Notes under the pieces: model-generated
Databases searched by the model: none
The model's input: only the letters and a program-made list of their open reading frames with translations
Told to the model about the DNA's origin: nothing
NCBI GenBank assembly: GCA_035524315.1
Contig: DATKPD010000050.1
Coordinates: 1 to 15,299, forward strand
Direction of reading: 5' to 3'
Length of the DNA: 15,299 nucleotides
From: BOG-938 sp035524315
GTDB taxonomy: Bacteria; Pseudomonadota; Alphaproteobacteria; Caulobacterales; Caulobacteraceae
In this document: piece after piece, positions 1 to 7,773 of the stretch
Layout: every line of letters begins with the position of its first letter
How positions within the stretch are numbered: position 1 is the stretch's first letter
Program-made: the position numbers and the translations under genes

Positions 1-58
1 GGGCGCGGCGTGCTCCCGCGCATGATCCTTGTGTTATCACTGGAACGTAGGGACAATA

Positions 59-72
59 AGACAACGCTGTCA
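59..72. promoter_or_regulatory. Putative LacI-family operator upstream of the PEBP-gntP pair
   Basis: The sequence AGACAACGCTGTCA is a near-palindrome with a central CG, the format used by many LacI-family repressors. A weak promoter-like pair, TTGTGT at 29-34 and GACAAT at 52-57 with 17 bases between them, would place this site over the transcription start, as expected for repression. A closely related palindrome lies upstream of the MFS sugar transporter at 5386-5399, which supports a shared regulator. No LacI-type gene is in the window, so the regulator is unknown. Confidence 0.4.
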
Positions 73-175
73 ATGCTTTGCACGATGATCTAGGGTGCAT
101 GTCACTAGAAGCGGACATCGGCGAACCGAGCCAGCGGTCCGCGAGAAAGCGGCCCTTTCAGTGGAGGAACACATC

Positions 176-832
176 ATGCGCCGCACATCCTCCGCCATGG
201 CCTTGGCGCTGGCGATCGCAGGACTCACGGGGCCAGGCGCTAAGGCGCAGACGCCGACCGCCATTGGTCACGCCGACGAACTGGCGATCAAGCATATTCC
301 GGCCAAGGCCACGCTCACAGTATCCAGCCCCGCTTTCAAGGACGGCGGCGACATCCCCTATGAAAACACCCAGTATCGCGGCAACCGCTTTCCCGGCCTT
401 CAGTGGAGCCAGGGCCCCCGGGGCACGCAGTCCTATGTGGTGATCATGCAAGGCGCCCTGGGCGGCGGCGACGACATGAGCCACGGAACAAGCATCCACT
501 TCATCCTGATCAACGTGCCGGCGCGAACCACGCGACTGGACGCCGGCCTGACCACGCCGCCGGCGGGCGCGATGTACGGCCTGAACGTCCACGGCCCGAA
601 CCAGCCCTACGCGGGGCCGCACACCCACAACTTCGTCGAGCACAATTATCACCTGCAGGTGTTCGCCCTCGACACGGTGCTGCCGGGCGATCCCATGATG
701 AGTTTCCCGGCGCTGGAGGGGTTCATGGCTGGCCATGTGCTCGCCAGCGGCCAGACCGCGGGCCAGGCGGCGATGGACCCGGACTCGCCGGAGGCCAAAC
801 AGATCGGCAAGGGCCGTCCCGCGCAGGACTGA
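176..832 (+). CDS. Exported PEBP (YbhB/YbcL, Raf-kinase-inhibitor-like) family protein, divergent
   Basis: This is a 218-residue protein. The ATG at 176 is chosen because GGAGGA at 163-168 sits 7 bases upstream and translation then opens with a signal peptide (positively charged MRR, hydrophobic core, likely cleavage after AKA near residue 24), which predicts periplasmic export. The PEBP fold is recognisable: a beta-strand block near 76-91 (FPGLQWSQGPRGTQSYVVIM), then IHFILINVPA at 107-116, then the ligand-site region GPHTH (147-151) leading to LQVFALD (160-166) and GHVLA at 186-190. Two things are odd. The usual DPDxP ligand-pocket motif after the second strand is replaced by a Gly/Asp-rich stretch at 93-100, and residues 149-159 are rich in His. 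PEBP proteins of bacteria have no settled function. The gene lies 76 bases before gntP in the same direction and is probably cotranscribed with it. The family call is fairly secure; the role is not known. Confidence 0.75.
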   Translation: MRRTSSAMALALAIAGLTGPGAKAQTPTAIGHADELAIKHIPAKATLTVSSPAFKDGGDIPYENTQYRGNRFPGLQWSQGPRGTQSYVVIMQGALGGGDDMSHGTSIHFILINVPARTTRLDAGLTTPPAGAMYGLNVHGPNQPYAGPHTHNFVEHNYHLQVFALDTVLPGDPMMSFPALEGFMAGHVLASGQTAGQAAMDPDSPEAKQIGKGRPAQD

Positions 833-908
833 CGCCCGAAAAGTAAGCACGGCGGCGTCGCGCAATCGGCTTGCGTGGGATAATCGGATCGACATCGAGG
901 GACATCGC

Positions 909-2276
909 GTGACGGGCTCGGACATCCACCTGCTGATCCTGACGGTCGTGGCCATCGCCGCCGTCGTCGCCGGCATCGCCGCCCTTAAGCTGCATCCCTT
1001 CCTGACGCTGCTGATCGTCGCGCTGGGATTCGGCGTCGCGGCGGGCCTGGGCCCGAACGGCGCGCTCGACGCGATCCGGATCGGCCTGGGCGATGTGCTG
1101 TCCAGCAGCGGCTTGGTCATCGCCCTGGGCGCCATTCTCGGGCGCACCTTCGCCGCGTCCGGCGCCGCGGACGCCCTGGCCGGCGCCATAGCGCGGTTCA
1201 AGAGCCCCCTCGCCGCCCCGTTCCTGATCGCCGCCCTGGCTTTGCTGCTGGGCCTGCCGCTGTTCTTCGAGAGCGGAGTGGTGGTGATGATGCCGGCGAT
1301 CTTCGCCCTGGCCTACAAGCTGGGGCAGGCGCAAGGACGCCCCGCGCCCTATCTGCAGATCGCCTTGCCGGCGCTGGCGGCGCTGTCGGTGGCGCACGGG
1401 TTCCTGCCGCCCCACCCCGGCCCGCTGGCCGCCATCGACGCCCTGCACGCCGACACCGGGCGCACCCTATTGATCGGCCTGGTCATGGCCTTGCCCATCG
1501 CCGTGCTGGCCGGGCCGGTGTTCACCCTGGCCTGTCTGCGCCGCACGCCGAGCGCGCCGTCCGAAGCCCTGATCGCCGAATTCGTGCAACCGCAGGGCCC
1601 GGCAGCGCCAGGCGGCGCCGGCCTCGCCGCCACGGCGATCCTGCTGCTGCCCGTGGTGCTGATGCTGGGCAAGGCCGCGGTCGACCTGGCCCTGCCCAGC
1701 GCGCCCGCCGCCCGGCGCTGGGTCGATTTCGTCGGCGCGGCCCCCAGCGCCATGCTGATCGGGGTCTTGGTCGGGCTGGCCTGGGTGCGCGCCAGGCAGG
1801 GCGCCGACGCGGGCCTGTCGCGCCTGGTGAGCGAAAGCCTGTCCGCAGTCGCGCCGATCATCCTGATCGTCGGCGCGGGCGGAGCGTTCAAGCAGAGCCT
1901 GATCCAGTCGGGGGTCGGCAAAGCCATGGCGCACGCGGCGATGAACGCCCACGTCTCGCCGCTGCTGCTGGGCTGGACCGCCGCGGCCATGATCCGCCTG
2001 GCCACAGGCTCGGCCACCGTGGCGACCATCACCGCCGCCGCGCTGATGGCGGGCGTCGGCCCTTCGGCCGGGTCGCCGGCCACGCTGCTGGTGCTGGCGG
2101 TCGGCGCGGGCTCGGTGTTCTTCTCCCACGTCAACGACGCGGGCTTCTGGATGGTGAAGGAGTATCTGGGCCTGTCGCTGAAGGACACGCTCAAGTCCTG
2201 GTCGGCGGCCGAGACCATCATCTCGGTGCTGGGCTTGGCGGCCTGCCTGCTCGCGGGCGCCCTGGGGATCGGTTAG
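909..2276 (+). CDS. gntP: GntP-family gluconate:H+ symporter
   Basis: This is a 455-residue inner-membrane permease, the usual length for the GntP family. The start is GTG at 909, preceded by GAGGGA at 897-902; longer in-frame starts would add an implausible Arg-rich tail overlapping the previous gene. It is hydrophobic throughout, with about 12-14 membrane segments. Family motifs are visible: LPLFFESGVVVMMP, AHGFLPPHPGP, IRLATGSATVA and FFSHVNDAGFWMVKEYLG, all characteristic of GntP/GntT permeases. The expected role is uptake of gluconate or a similar sugar acid. The convergent gluconokinase gene supports gluconate as substrate, although GntP relatives also carry idonate, glycerate or other hydroxy acids. 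The stop codon overlaps the stop of gntK on the other strand (ttag at 2273-2276), so the two genes are packed tail to tail with no room for a terminator. It is probably transcribed with the upstream PEBP gene from the promoter near position 50. Confidence 0.9.
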   Translation: MTGSDIHLLILTVVAIAAVVAGIAALKLHPFLTLLIVALGFGVAAGLGPNGALDAIRIGLGDVLSSSGLVIALGAILGRTFAASGAADALAGAIARFKSPLAAPFLIAALALLLGLPLFFESGVVVMMPAIFALAYKLGQAQGRPAPYLQIALPALAALSVAHGFLPPHPGPLAAIDALHADTGRTLLIGLVMALPIAVLAGPVFTLACLRRTPSAPSEALIAEFVQPQGPAAPGGAGLAATAILLLPVVLMLGKAAVDLALPSAPAARRWVDFVGAAPSAMLIGVLVGLAWVRARQGADAGLSRLVSESLSAVAPIILIVGAGGAFKQSLIQSGVGKAMAHAAMNAHVSPLLLGWTAAAMIRLATGSATVATITAAALMAGVGPSAGSPATLLVLAVGAGSVFFSHVNDAGFWMVKEYLGLSLKDTLKSWSAAETIISVLGLAACLLAGALGIG

Positions 2277-2782
2277 ATCCCGCGCCGTCCGAGCTCGGCG
2301 CAGACCAGTTCGACCTGGCGCGCCGGTCCCAGCGCGGCCGGCGCCTCGATCGCCGCCTCGTCGGGAGCCGGCGGCTCAAGGGCGGCGAACTGGCTGTCCA
2401 GCAGCGAGGCGGGCATGAAATGGTCGCGCCGCCCCTGCATCCGGCGGCCGATCAGGGTCGCGTCGCCCACGATATGAACCAGGATCAGGTCCGGGCGCCA
2501 GGCCCGCAGCCGGTCGCGGTACGCGCGCTTCAAGGCCGAGCACGCCACCACCGCCCCGCGCGGCTCCGTCGCCGCAGCCTGGCCCAACCGGTCCAGCCAC
2601 GGCCAGCGGTCCTCATCGGTCAGCGGGACGCCAGCGGCCATCTTGGCCACGTTGGCCGGGGGGTGGAAGTCGTCGCCGTCGAGGAACGGCAGGTCCAGGC
2701 GCGCGGCGATGGCCCGGCCCAGGCTGGTCTTGCCCGAGCCCGAGACGCCCATCACCGCGATCACCGGCCCTGAAGCGCTCAC
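2273..2782 (-). CDS. gntK: Gluconokinase (D-gluconate 6-kinase)
   Basis: The protein has 169 residues, typical for GntK. It phosphorylates gluconate with ATP to 6-phosphogluconate, which enters the Entner-Doudoroff or pentose phosphate route in the cytoplasm. Visible motifs are the Walker A loop GVSGSGKT at 12-19, the substrate loop GDDFHPPAN at 36-44, the LTDEDRWPWL block at 54-63, CSALK at 81-85 and the lid segment DHFMPASLLDSQ at 120-131. The start is GTG at 2782, overlapping the TGA of the upstream carboxylesterase in a GTGA four-base overlap, which implies translational coupling to that gene. It converges on gntP with overlapping stop codons, so permease and kinase sit together but on different transcripts. 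The assignment is strong. Confidence 0.94.
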   Translation of the reverse strand: MSASGPVIAVMGVSGSGKTSLGRAIAARLDLPFLDGDDFHPPANVAKMAAGVPLTDEDRWPWLDRLGQAAATEPRGAVVACSALKRAYRDRLRAWRPDLILVHIVGDATLIGRRMQGRRDHFMPASLLDSQFAALEPPAPDEAAIEAPAALGPARQVELVCAELGRRGI

Positions 2783-4419
2783 CAGGCGTCCTGCGCCGCG
2801 AAGAAGCGCTTCCAGAACGCCAGGCGCGGCGCGGTCGCCACGGGGATCGGCGCGAAGTGGTCGCCCAGTTCCATCACGCTCTTGGCCTTGGCGTCGAACT
2901 TGGGCCAGACGGGCAGGCCCGGCCCGTTGGGGTCGCCGGTGGCGATGTAGTTGGCCCAGTAGGACGACATCATGTCGGCCACCTTATGGTCCTCGTCCGT
3001 CCAGGCGGCCTTGTTCGGATCGAGGTTATCGAAGGCGAAGATGATCTCCGAGCCGTGGTGTGCGCCGCCGGGATCGCCGGTGGGCCGATGCGTCCAGAAG
3101 TAGGTGTAAACCGGCTTGTCCACGTTCTTTTGCCAGTCGGCGGCCCACAGATAGGTCGAGACGCGCGAGTTGTCCTGCACCGAGGCGTTGTTGGACAAGG
3201 CCGCCTGGTCGTCCGTGGCGGCGGGATAGAGCTTGAGGAACCGGTCCGCGAAGGCGCCGAACTTGGTCTTGGCGTAACTGACGAAGGCGGCGACAGTGAC
3301 ATTGCTGGGCGGCGCGCCGCCGCGAAGATTGGCCGCCTGGGCGCGCAGCCGAGCGAAGGCGAACTCGGGCACGGCGCCGCTTTCGTCGCGGTTGTTGCCA
3401 GCCAGGAATTCCACGTCGTTCTGCAGGCCCCGGCTGTAGGTCTCGCTGTAGGTGTGCGGCAGGACCCAGCCGTCGATCACCGGGCGGAACAGCGGCGGCT
3501 TGGAGGGCGTGCCGGTGTAGACGTCGGCGTCGGTGACGTCGCTGCCCTTGATCACCGCCTGCCACGGCAGGGCGCGCAACTCGGCCAGGGAGTGAGCGCC
3601 GTGCGCCTCGGCGTATTTGGCGCCCGCCGCCTCGGCCTTGGCCTTAGTGGTGTAAGACACCGACAGGTAGCGCAACTCCAGGTCGCGCGGGTAGCGCGCG
3701 TGGCTCTGGGCGATCACCCGCTGGAACAGGCCCTTGGCCAGGGGCGAAATGGCCAGGAAGCCGCACGATCCGGCGCCGGCCGACTGACCGCCGATGGTCA
3801 CCCGGTTGGGATCGCCGCCGAAGGCCGCGATGTTCCTGCGCACCCACTTGAGCACGGCGATGTCGTCCATCAGGCCGTAGTCGCCCGAGGCGTCGTGGCC
3901 GGACTCGCGGCTGAGCTCGGGCGTGGCCAGGAAGCCCAGGGCCCCAAGCCGGTAGTTGAACGTGACCACGATCACGCCCTTCTTGGCCAGGGCCTCGCCG
4001 TCGAACTGCGGGTTGGAGCCCGCGCCGCCAATGAAGCCGCCGCCGTAAATCCACACATAGACCGGCCGTCGCTCGGACGGCGAGGCCGCGCCGGTCCACA
4101 CGTTCAGGGTCAGGCAGTCCTCGCTCATGCGCGCCGCCGCCTGCGGGCCGCCCTCGGGACTGGGGCAATCGGCGCCGTACTGGCCCGCCTGACGCACGCC
4201 CTGCCAGGGCGCGGCCGGCTGGGGCGGCTTCCAGCGCAGATCGCCCACCGGCGGGGCGGCGTAGGGAATGCCCTTGAACACGGTGATCGACGGATCGGCG
4301 CCGGGAACGCCCGCCACCAGGCCCGCGTCGAGCGCCACGGGCGCCGAGATGGCCGCCTGACTTTGGCCGGTGGCCGCGAGGGCTCCGATCAGTCCCAGGA
4401 GTGCTGCGGTGGTCTTCAT
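2779..4419 (-). CDS. Exported type-B carboxylesterase
   Basis: The protein has 546 residues from the ATG at 4419, chosen because it opens a clear signal peptide (MKTTAALLG..., cleavage near QSQA at 22) and has GAGG about 5 bases upstream; an in-frame start at 4521 would put an unrelated charged tail in front. It belongs to the alpha/beta-hydrolase carboxylesterase type B family: FKGIPYAAPPVGDLRWKPP at 48-66, SEDCLTLNVW at 99-108, oxyanion-hole GGGF at 126-129, nucleophile elbow GGQSAG with Ser213, acid Glu346 in GNNRDES, and His455 in AHHGSE. The catalytic triad is therefore complete. It should hydrolyse ester bonds in the periplasm or outside the cell; the substrate cannot be read from sequence. 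It is translationally coupled to the gluconokinase that follows (4-base overlap), an uncommon pairing that suggests an ester or lactone of a sugar acid as substrate (inference). Confidence 0.88.
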   Translation of the reverse strand: MKTTAALLGLIGALAATGQSQAAISAPVALDAGLVAGVPGADPSITVFKGIPYAAPPVGDLRWKPPQPAAPWQGVRQAGQYGADCPSPEGGPQAAARMSEDCLTLNVWTGAASPSERRPVYVWIYGGGFIGGAGSNPQFDGEALAKKGVIVVTFNYRLGALGFLATPELSRESGHDASGDYGLMDDIAVLKWVRRNIAAFGGDPNRVTIGGQSAGAGSCGFLAISPLAKGLFQRVIAQSHARYPRDLELRYLSVSYTTKAKAEAAGAKYAEAHGAHSLAELRALPWQAVIKGSDVTDADVYTGTPSKPPLFRPVIDGWVLPHTYSETYSRGLQNDVEFLAGNNRDESGAVPEFAFARLRAQAANLRGGAPPSNVTVAAFVSYAKTKFGAFADRFLKLYPAATDDQAALSNNASVQDNSRVSTYLWAADWQKNVDKPVYTYFWTHRPTGDPGGAHHGSEIIFAFDNLDPNKAAWTDEDHKVADMMSSYWANYIATGDPNGPGLPVWPKFDAKAKSVMELGDHFAPIPVATAPRLAFWKRFFAAQDAW

Positions 4420-4465
4420 GGATGCCTCGTCCGCTTGTGGATCGTCGGCGTCCTTCCTCTCGAAG

Positions 4466-4524
4466 GAATTGCCGCCGCCGGCGCGTGGCGACATTGGGCG
4501 CGGCCGCGACGCCGGCGGCAATTC
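4466..4524. repeat. 12-bp inverted repeat in front of the carboxylesterase-gntK operon
   Basis: GAATTGCCGCCG at 4466-4477 is matched exactly, as its reverse complement, by CGGCGGCAATTC at 4513-4524; the arms can extend by a few more pairs if three bases bulge out. It lies 47-105 bases upstream of the esterase start and 44 bases beyond the stop of the dienelactone hydrolase gene. It could be a regulator site or an mRNA hairpin. I do not call it a terminator because no T run follows it on the - strand. Confidence 0.5.
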
Positions 4525-4567
4525 AAACCACGGACAGGTCTATTCAATCCGCGAATGGCGAGGGTTT

Positions 4568-5305
4568 TCAGCCCTTGAGCGCGCCGTCGAGGAAGGGAAC
4601 CAGGGTGCGCCAGTGATGCTCCGCCTCGACCGGATCGTGCACCGGCATGTCGCGGGGCACCCAGCCATGCTTGGCCGGATAGGTCTCGACCGTATGCTCA
4701 ACGCCCGCCTCGGTCAGCGCCGTTTCGAGCATCTGCTTCTGCTCGTCGGTGAAGTTGGCGTCCTGGATCGCGCCGGCGACATAGACCTTGGCCTTGATCT
4801 TGGGCGCCAGCCTGTGCGGGCTGTCCGGCTTGTCGTTGGCCAAGCCGCCGCCGTGATACGAGGCCATGGCGCCGACCCGTTCGGGGTAATGGCCTGCCAC
4901 GAACAGCGCCAGACGCCCGCCCATGCAGTAGCCGGTCACGCCGACCGGGCCGGGCTTGACATCGGGCCGAGCGGCCAGGGCGTCCAGGAACGCGGCGGTG
5001 TCCGACACCACATTGGCCGGGGTGGCCAGGCTCATGAATTTCTCGCGGTGCGCCTCGCGCAGCGTGGCGTCGGTGAACACCACCTTCGGATCGATCGGCG
5101 CGTAGGGACCGGAGCGATAGAACAGGTCCGGCAGCAGCACGACAAAGCCGTAGCTGGCCAGGCGTTCGGCCATCTCCTGCACGGCGGGGCGCATGCCGGG
5201 CCCGTCCATGTACAGGATCACGCCCGGCCACGGCCCCTCGCCTTCGGGGCGGTAGACATAGCTGGGGCACACGCCGTCGCGGGTTTGGATGTCAATCTTC
5301 TGCAT
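4568..5305 (-). CDS. Dienelactone hydrolase family protein
   Basis: The protein has 245 residues, the normal size for this cytoplasmic alpha/beta-hydrolase family, and no signal peptide. The catalytic triad expected for dienelactone hydrolases is visible: nucleophile Cys127 in GYCMGG, Asp182 in GAIQDANF and His213 in AKHGW. The N-terminal block LYMDGPGMRPAVQEMAERLAS (31-51) differs from the EIFG motif that carries the active-site Glu of classical carboxymuconolactone-type enzymes, so chloroaromatic dienelactone should not be assumed as substrate. No other ortho-cleavage genes are nearby. It is transcribed away from the MFS transporter gene, sharing a 223-base control region, and is followed after 148 bases by the carboxylesterase gene, which may be partly cotranscribed. 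The ATG at 5305 has only a weak ribosome binding site. Confidence 0.85.
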   Translation of the reverse strand: MQKIDIQTRDGVCPSYVYRPEGEGPWPGVILYMDGPGMRPAVQEMAERLASYGFVVLLPDLFYRSGPYAPIDPKVVFTDATLREAHREKFMSLATPANVVSDTAAFLDALAARPDVKPGPVGVTGYCMGGRLALFVAGHYPERVGAMASYHGGGLANDKPDSPHRLAPKIKAKVYVAGAIQDANFTDEQKQMLETALTEAGVEHTVETYPAKHGWVPRDMPVHDPVEAEHHWRTLVPFLDGALKG

Positions 5306-5385
5306 GGCGATGGCTTAACACGGAAGGCGCCGGGCAGGTCAATGGGCCCGGCGCGTTGAGGGCCCCCGTCAAGAAAGCTTCGCGT

Positions 5386-5399
5386 TGACAGCGCTATCA
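5386..5399. promoter_or_regulatory. Putative LacI-family operator in the divergent MFS/dienelactone hydrolase region
   Basis: TGACAGCGCTATCA is a near-perfect palindrome (one mismatched pair) centred on AGCGCT. It overlaps a TTGACA hexamer at 5385-5390 that could serve as the -35 box for the MFS gene, so binding would block transcription. It shares the GACA-RCGCT-RTCA pattern with the palindrome at 59-72. The site is 130 bases from the MFS start and 81 bases from the dienelactone hydrolase start, so it could act on either gene. Confidence 0.5.
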
Positions 5400-5528
5400 C
5401 AGCCGCCGCAAATGGCGCGCAGCTGACGTCCGTCCGCGCCGCGCCGACAGGTCCGGTATGCAAGGGCGACGCTATGCAGTAGCAGAGACGCAGCGCGCCG
5501 CAGACAGGCGCGAACACGGGAGGTCCAT

Positions 5529-6821
5529 TTGACCACGGAATCCTTGGCCGGCGCGCCGCCCGCCATCAAAACCTCGCCGCGCCTGCTGGGCCTGGTGATG
5601 TCGCTGTTCTTCGCGTTCGGCTTCTGCACCGTGCTGGTCGACAGCCTGATCCCCAAGCTCAAGGCGACCTTCGCGCTGAATTACGCCGAGGTGATGCTGA
5701 CCCAGTTCTGCTTCTTCGGCGCCTATTTCATCGTGTCCCTGCCCGCCTCGCGGCTGCTGATCCGGGTGGGTTATCTGCAAGGGGTGGTGATCGGCCTGGG
5801 CCTGATGGCGCTGGGCTGCCTGCTGTTCACGCCCGCCGCGAACGCTGGCGTGTACGAAGGCTTCCTGGCGGCCCTGTTCATCCTGGCCTCGGGCGTGACC
5901 ATCCTTCAGGTGGCCGCCAACCCGCTGGCCGCGACCGCCGGCGATCCGACCAAGGCCTCCAGCCGCCTGACCCTGGCCCAGGCGTTCAATTCGCTGGCCA
6001 CGACCGTCGGCCCCCTGTTCGGCGCGGCCTTCATCCTGTCCAAGGGCCTGGCGACGCCTGACGCGGCCACCCTCAGCCCCGCCGCCCTCGCCGCCGCGCG
6101 CGGGGTCGCCGCCCACACGGTGCAACTGCCTTTCATGATCATCGCCGCCGTGCTGGTGGTGATCGCCGCCCTGTGCTGGTTCTTCCGCGATTGGGCCGAG
6201 CGGCCGCACGCCGAGGCGGCCAACAAGGAAGGCTTCCTCAAGCTGATGCGCCATCCGCGCCTGGCCCTCGGCACCGTTTCGATCTTCGTCTACGTCGGCG
6301 CCGAGGTGTCGATCGGCAGCGGCATGTCGAACTATCTGATGAGCGCCCACACCCTGGCGGCGCCCGCGGCCATCGCCGGCGGCATGGTCAGCTTCTACTG
6401 GGGCGGCGCCATGATCGGCCGCTTCATCGGGTCGGCGGTCTTGCGCGCGCTTAAGCCCGGCTTCGTGCTCACCGGCTGCGCCCTGGGCGCGATCGTCCTG
6501 GCCCTGACCTCGTCGGTGACGACCGGTTGGACCGCCGCGGCCACGATCCTGGCCGTGGGGCTGTGCAACTCGATCATGTTCCCGACCATCTTCACCCTGG
6601 CCATCGAGGGCCTGGGCGAGCGGGCGGCGCGCGCGTCGGGACTGCTGTCGATGGCGATCGTGGGCGGGGCCGTGGTGCCCTTGATCTACGGCGTGGTGGC
6701 CGACAAGGCCGGGCTTAACGTGGCCCTGCTGGTGCCCGCCGCGTGCTACGCCTGGATCGCGGTCTACGGCCTGCTGACGGGCACCGGCGCGGTGGACCGG
6801 GCCGACCACGTGACGGTTTAG
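5529..6821 (+). CDS. MFS sugar transporter, FucP family (glucose/galactose/fucose type)
   Basis: The protein has 430 residues and about 12 membrane segments, the normal form of FucP-family sugar:H+ symporters of the inner membrane. The start is TTG at 5529, supported by GGGAGGT at 5518-5524 immediately upstream; the next in-frame ATG would remove part of the first membrane segment. Family features include FFAFGFCTVLVDSLIP in segment 1, RVGYLQGVVIGL at 79-90, ILQVAANP at 125-132 and LAQAFNSLATTVGPLFGA at 149-166, the block typical of glucose/galactose transporters (GluP) and FucP. The substrate is a hexose or 6-deoxyhexose, not resolvable by eye. A LacI-type palindrome overlapping a -35 box lies upstream, consistent with induction by sugar. 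The gene ends 7 bases before the convergent FAH-family gene. Confidence 0.87.
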   Translation: MTTESLAGAPPAIKTSPRLLGLVMSLFFAFGFCTVLVDSLIPKLKATFALNYAEVMLTQFCFFGAYFIVSLPASRLLIRVGYLQGVVIGLGLMALGCLLFTPAANAGVYEGFLAALFILASGVTILQVAANPLAATAGDPTKASSRLTLAQAFNSLATTVGPLFGAAFILSKGLATPDAATLSPAALAAARGVAAHTVQLPFMIIAAVLVVIAALCWFFRDWAERPHAEAANKEGFLKLMRHPRLALGTVSIFVYVGAEVSIGSGMSNYLMSAHTLAAPAAIAGGMVSFYWGGAMIGRFIGSAVLRALKPGFVLTGCALGAIVLALTSSVTTGWTAAATILAVGLCNSIMFPTIFTLAIEGLGERAARASGLLSMAIVGGAVVPLIYGVVADKAGLNVALLVPAACYAWIAVYGLLTGTGAVDRADHVTV

Positions 6822-6828
6822 GACCGGC

Positions 6829-7740
6829 TCAGACCTCGACCACCGTGTTGATCAGCTTGCCGATGCGGCTGATCTCGCAGGTCATCACGTCGCCGTCCTT
6901 GAGCAGGCCCGGCGGGTCCATGGCGAAGCCCACGCCCGAAGGCGTGCCCGAGGCGATGATGTCGCCCGCTTCCAGCGTCATTCCGCCTGACAGCGAGGCG
7001 ATGATGGCCGGAATGTCGAAGATCATCAGGTCGGTGGTGGCGCGCTGGCGCTCCTGACCGTTGAGGTGGAAGGTCAGCTCGAGGGTGGTCGGGTCGCCGA
7101 TCTCCGCCTTGTCGACGATCCACGGGCCCATCGGGCAGCTGGTGTCCAGGCTCTTGCCCTTGAACCACTGCAGATGGAGCTTTTGCAGGTCGCGCGCGGT
7201 CACGTCGTTGAGCACGCTGTAGCCGAACACGTGCTCGTAAGCGCGCTCGGGCGGGATGTCGCGCCCGTCCTTGCCGATGATCACCGCCAACTCGACCTCG
7301 TAGTCGAACGCCTTGGTCAGCTTGGCCGGGTAGCGCACCTGGGCTCCAGGACCCACCACCGTGGTCGGGGCCTTAGTGAAGAAGTTGGGCGCGGTGGGAA
7401 CATCGCTGGGGGCGATGCCGCGCATGGCGTTGCCCTCCTTGACGTGCTCCAGGTAGTTGCGGCCCACGCAGAACACGTTCTTGGCCGGGCGCGGGATCGG
7501 CGCCAGCAAGTGCACCGATCCAGCCGGCAGAACCGCCGCGCCGAGCGCGCCGGCCTTGTCATGCAGGGCGCGCGCCGCGGCCAGGGCGGCCTCCCCGCCC
7601 CGGATCAGCGCCAGCATGCTGGAGGCGTCCAGCGCCACGCCGTCCAGCGCCGCGGCGGCGGCCAGGTCGAGCACGCGCTCGCCCTCCAGCCACAGACCCG
7701 CGCGCTCGTCCTGTCCCTGACGGAAGGTGACGAACTTCAT
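6829..7740 (-). CDS. Fumarylacetoacetate hydrolase (FAH) family protein
   Basis: The protein has 303 residues. The conserved C-terminal FAH domain covers about 85-300, after a short N-terminal domain. Metal-binding and catalytic features are visible: FDYEVELAVIIGKDGR at 145-160 with Glu148 and Glu150 as metal ligands, NDVTARDLQ at 178-186 with Asp179 as the third ligand, KGKSLDTSCPMGPWIV at 194-209, and GDIIASGTPSGVG at 259-271. Members hydrolyse or decarboxylate beta-diketo acids such as fumarylpyruvate, homoprotocatechuate intermediates or 2,4-diketo-3-deoxy sugar acids. Which one applies here is open. An AGGAGA site lies upstream of the ATG at 7740, 33 bases after the etfA stop, so it is the third gene of an etfB-etfA-FAH operon. 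Confidence 0.88.
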   Translation of the reverse strand: MKFVTFRQGQDERAGLWLEGERVLDLAAAAALDGVALDASSMLALIRGGEAALAAARALHDKAGALGAAVLPAGSVHLLAPIPRPAKNVFCVGRNYLEHVKEGNAMRGIAPSDVPTAPNFFTKAPTTVVGPGAQVRYPAKLTKAFDYEVELAVIIGKDGRDIPPERAYEHVFGYSVLNDVTARDLQKLHLQWFKGKSLDTSCPMGPWIVDKAEIGDPTTLELTFHLNGQERQRATTDLMIFDIPAIIASLSGGMTLEAGDIIASGTPSGVGFAMDPPGLLKDGDVMTCEISRIGKLINTVVEV

Positions 7741-7773
7741 GATCGCTTCTCCTGGCCGACGGGGCGGCGATGC

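Noticed and set aside
4466..4524. Inverted repeat considered as the terminator of the dienelactone hydrolase gene
   Set aside because: No T-rich tract follows on the - strand and the loop is about 35 bases, so it does not fit an intrinsic terminator.
2857..4578. Long + strand open frame opposite the carboxylesterase, and similar long antisense frames opposite etfBA/FAH (7066-8832), the alpha-glucosidase (10601-12163) and the porin (13238-14995)
   Set aside because: These arise from high third-position GC of the real genes on the other strand. They have no family motifs, unusual Arg/Gly/His-rich composition and no sensible starts.
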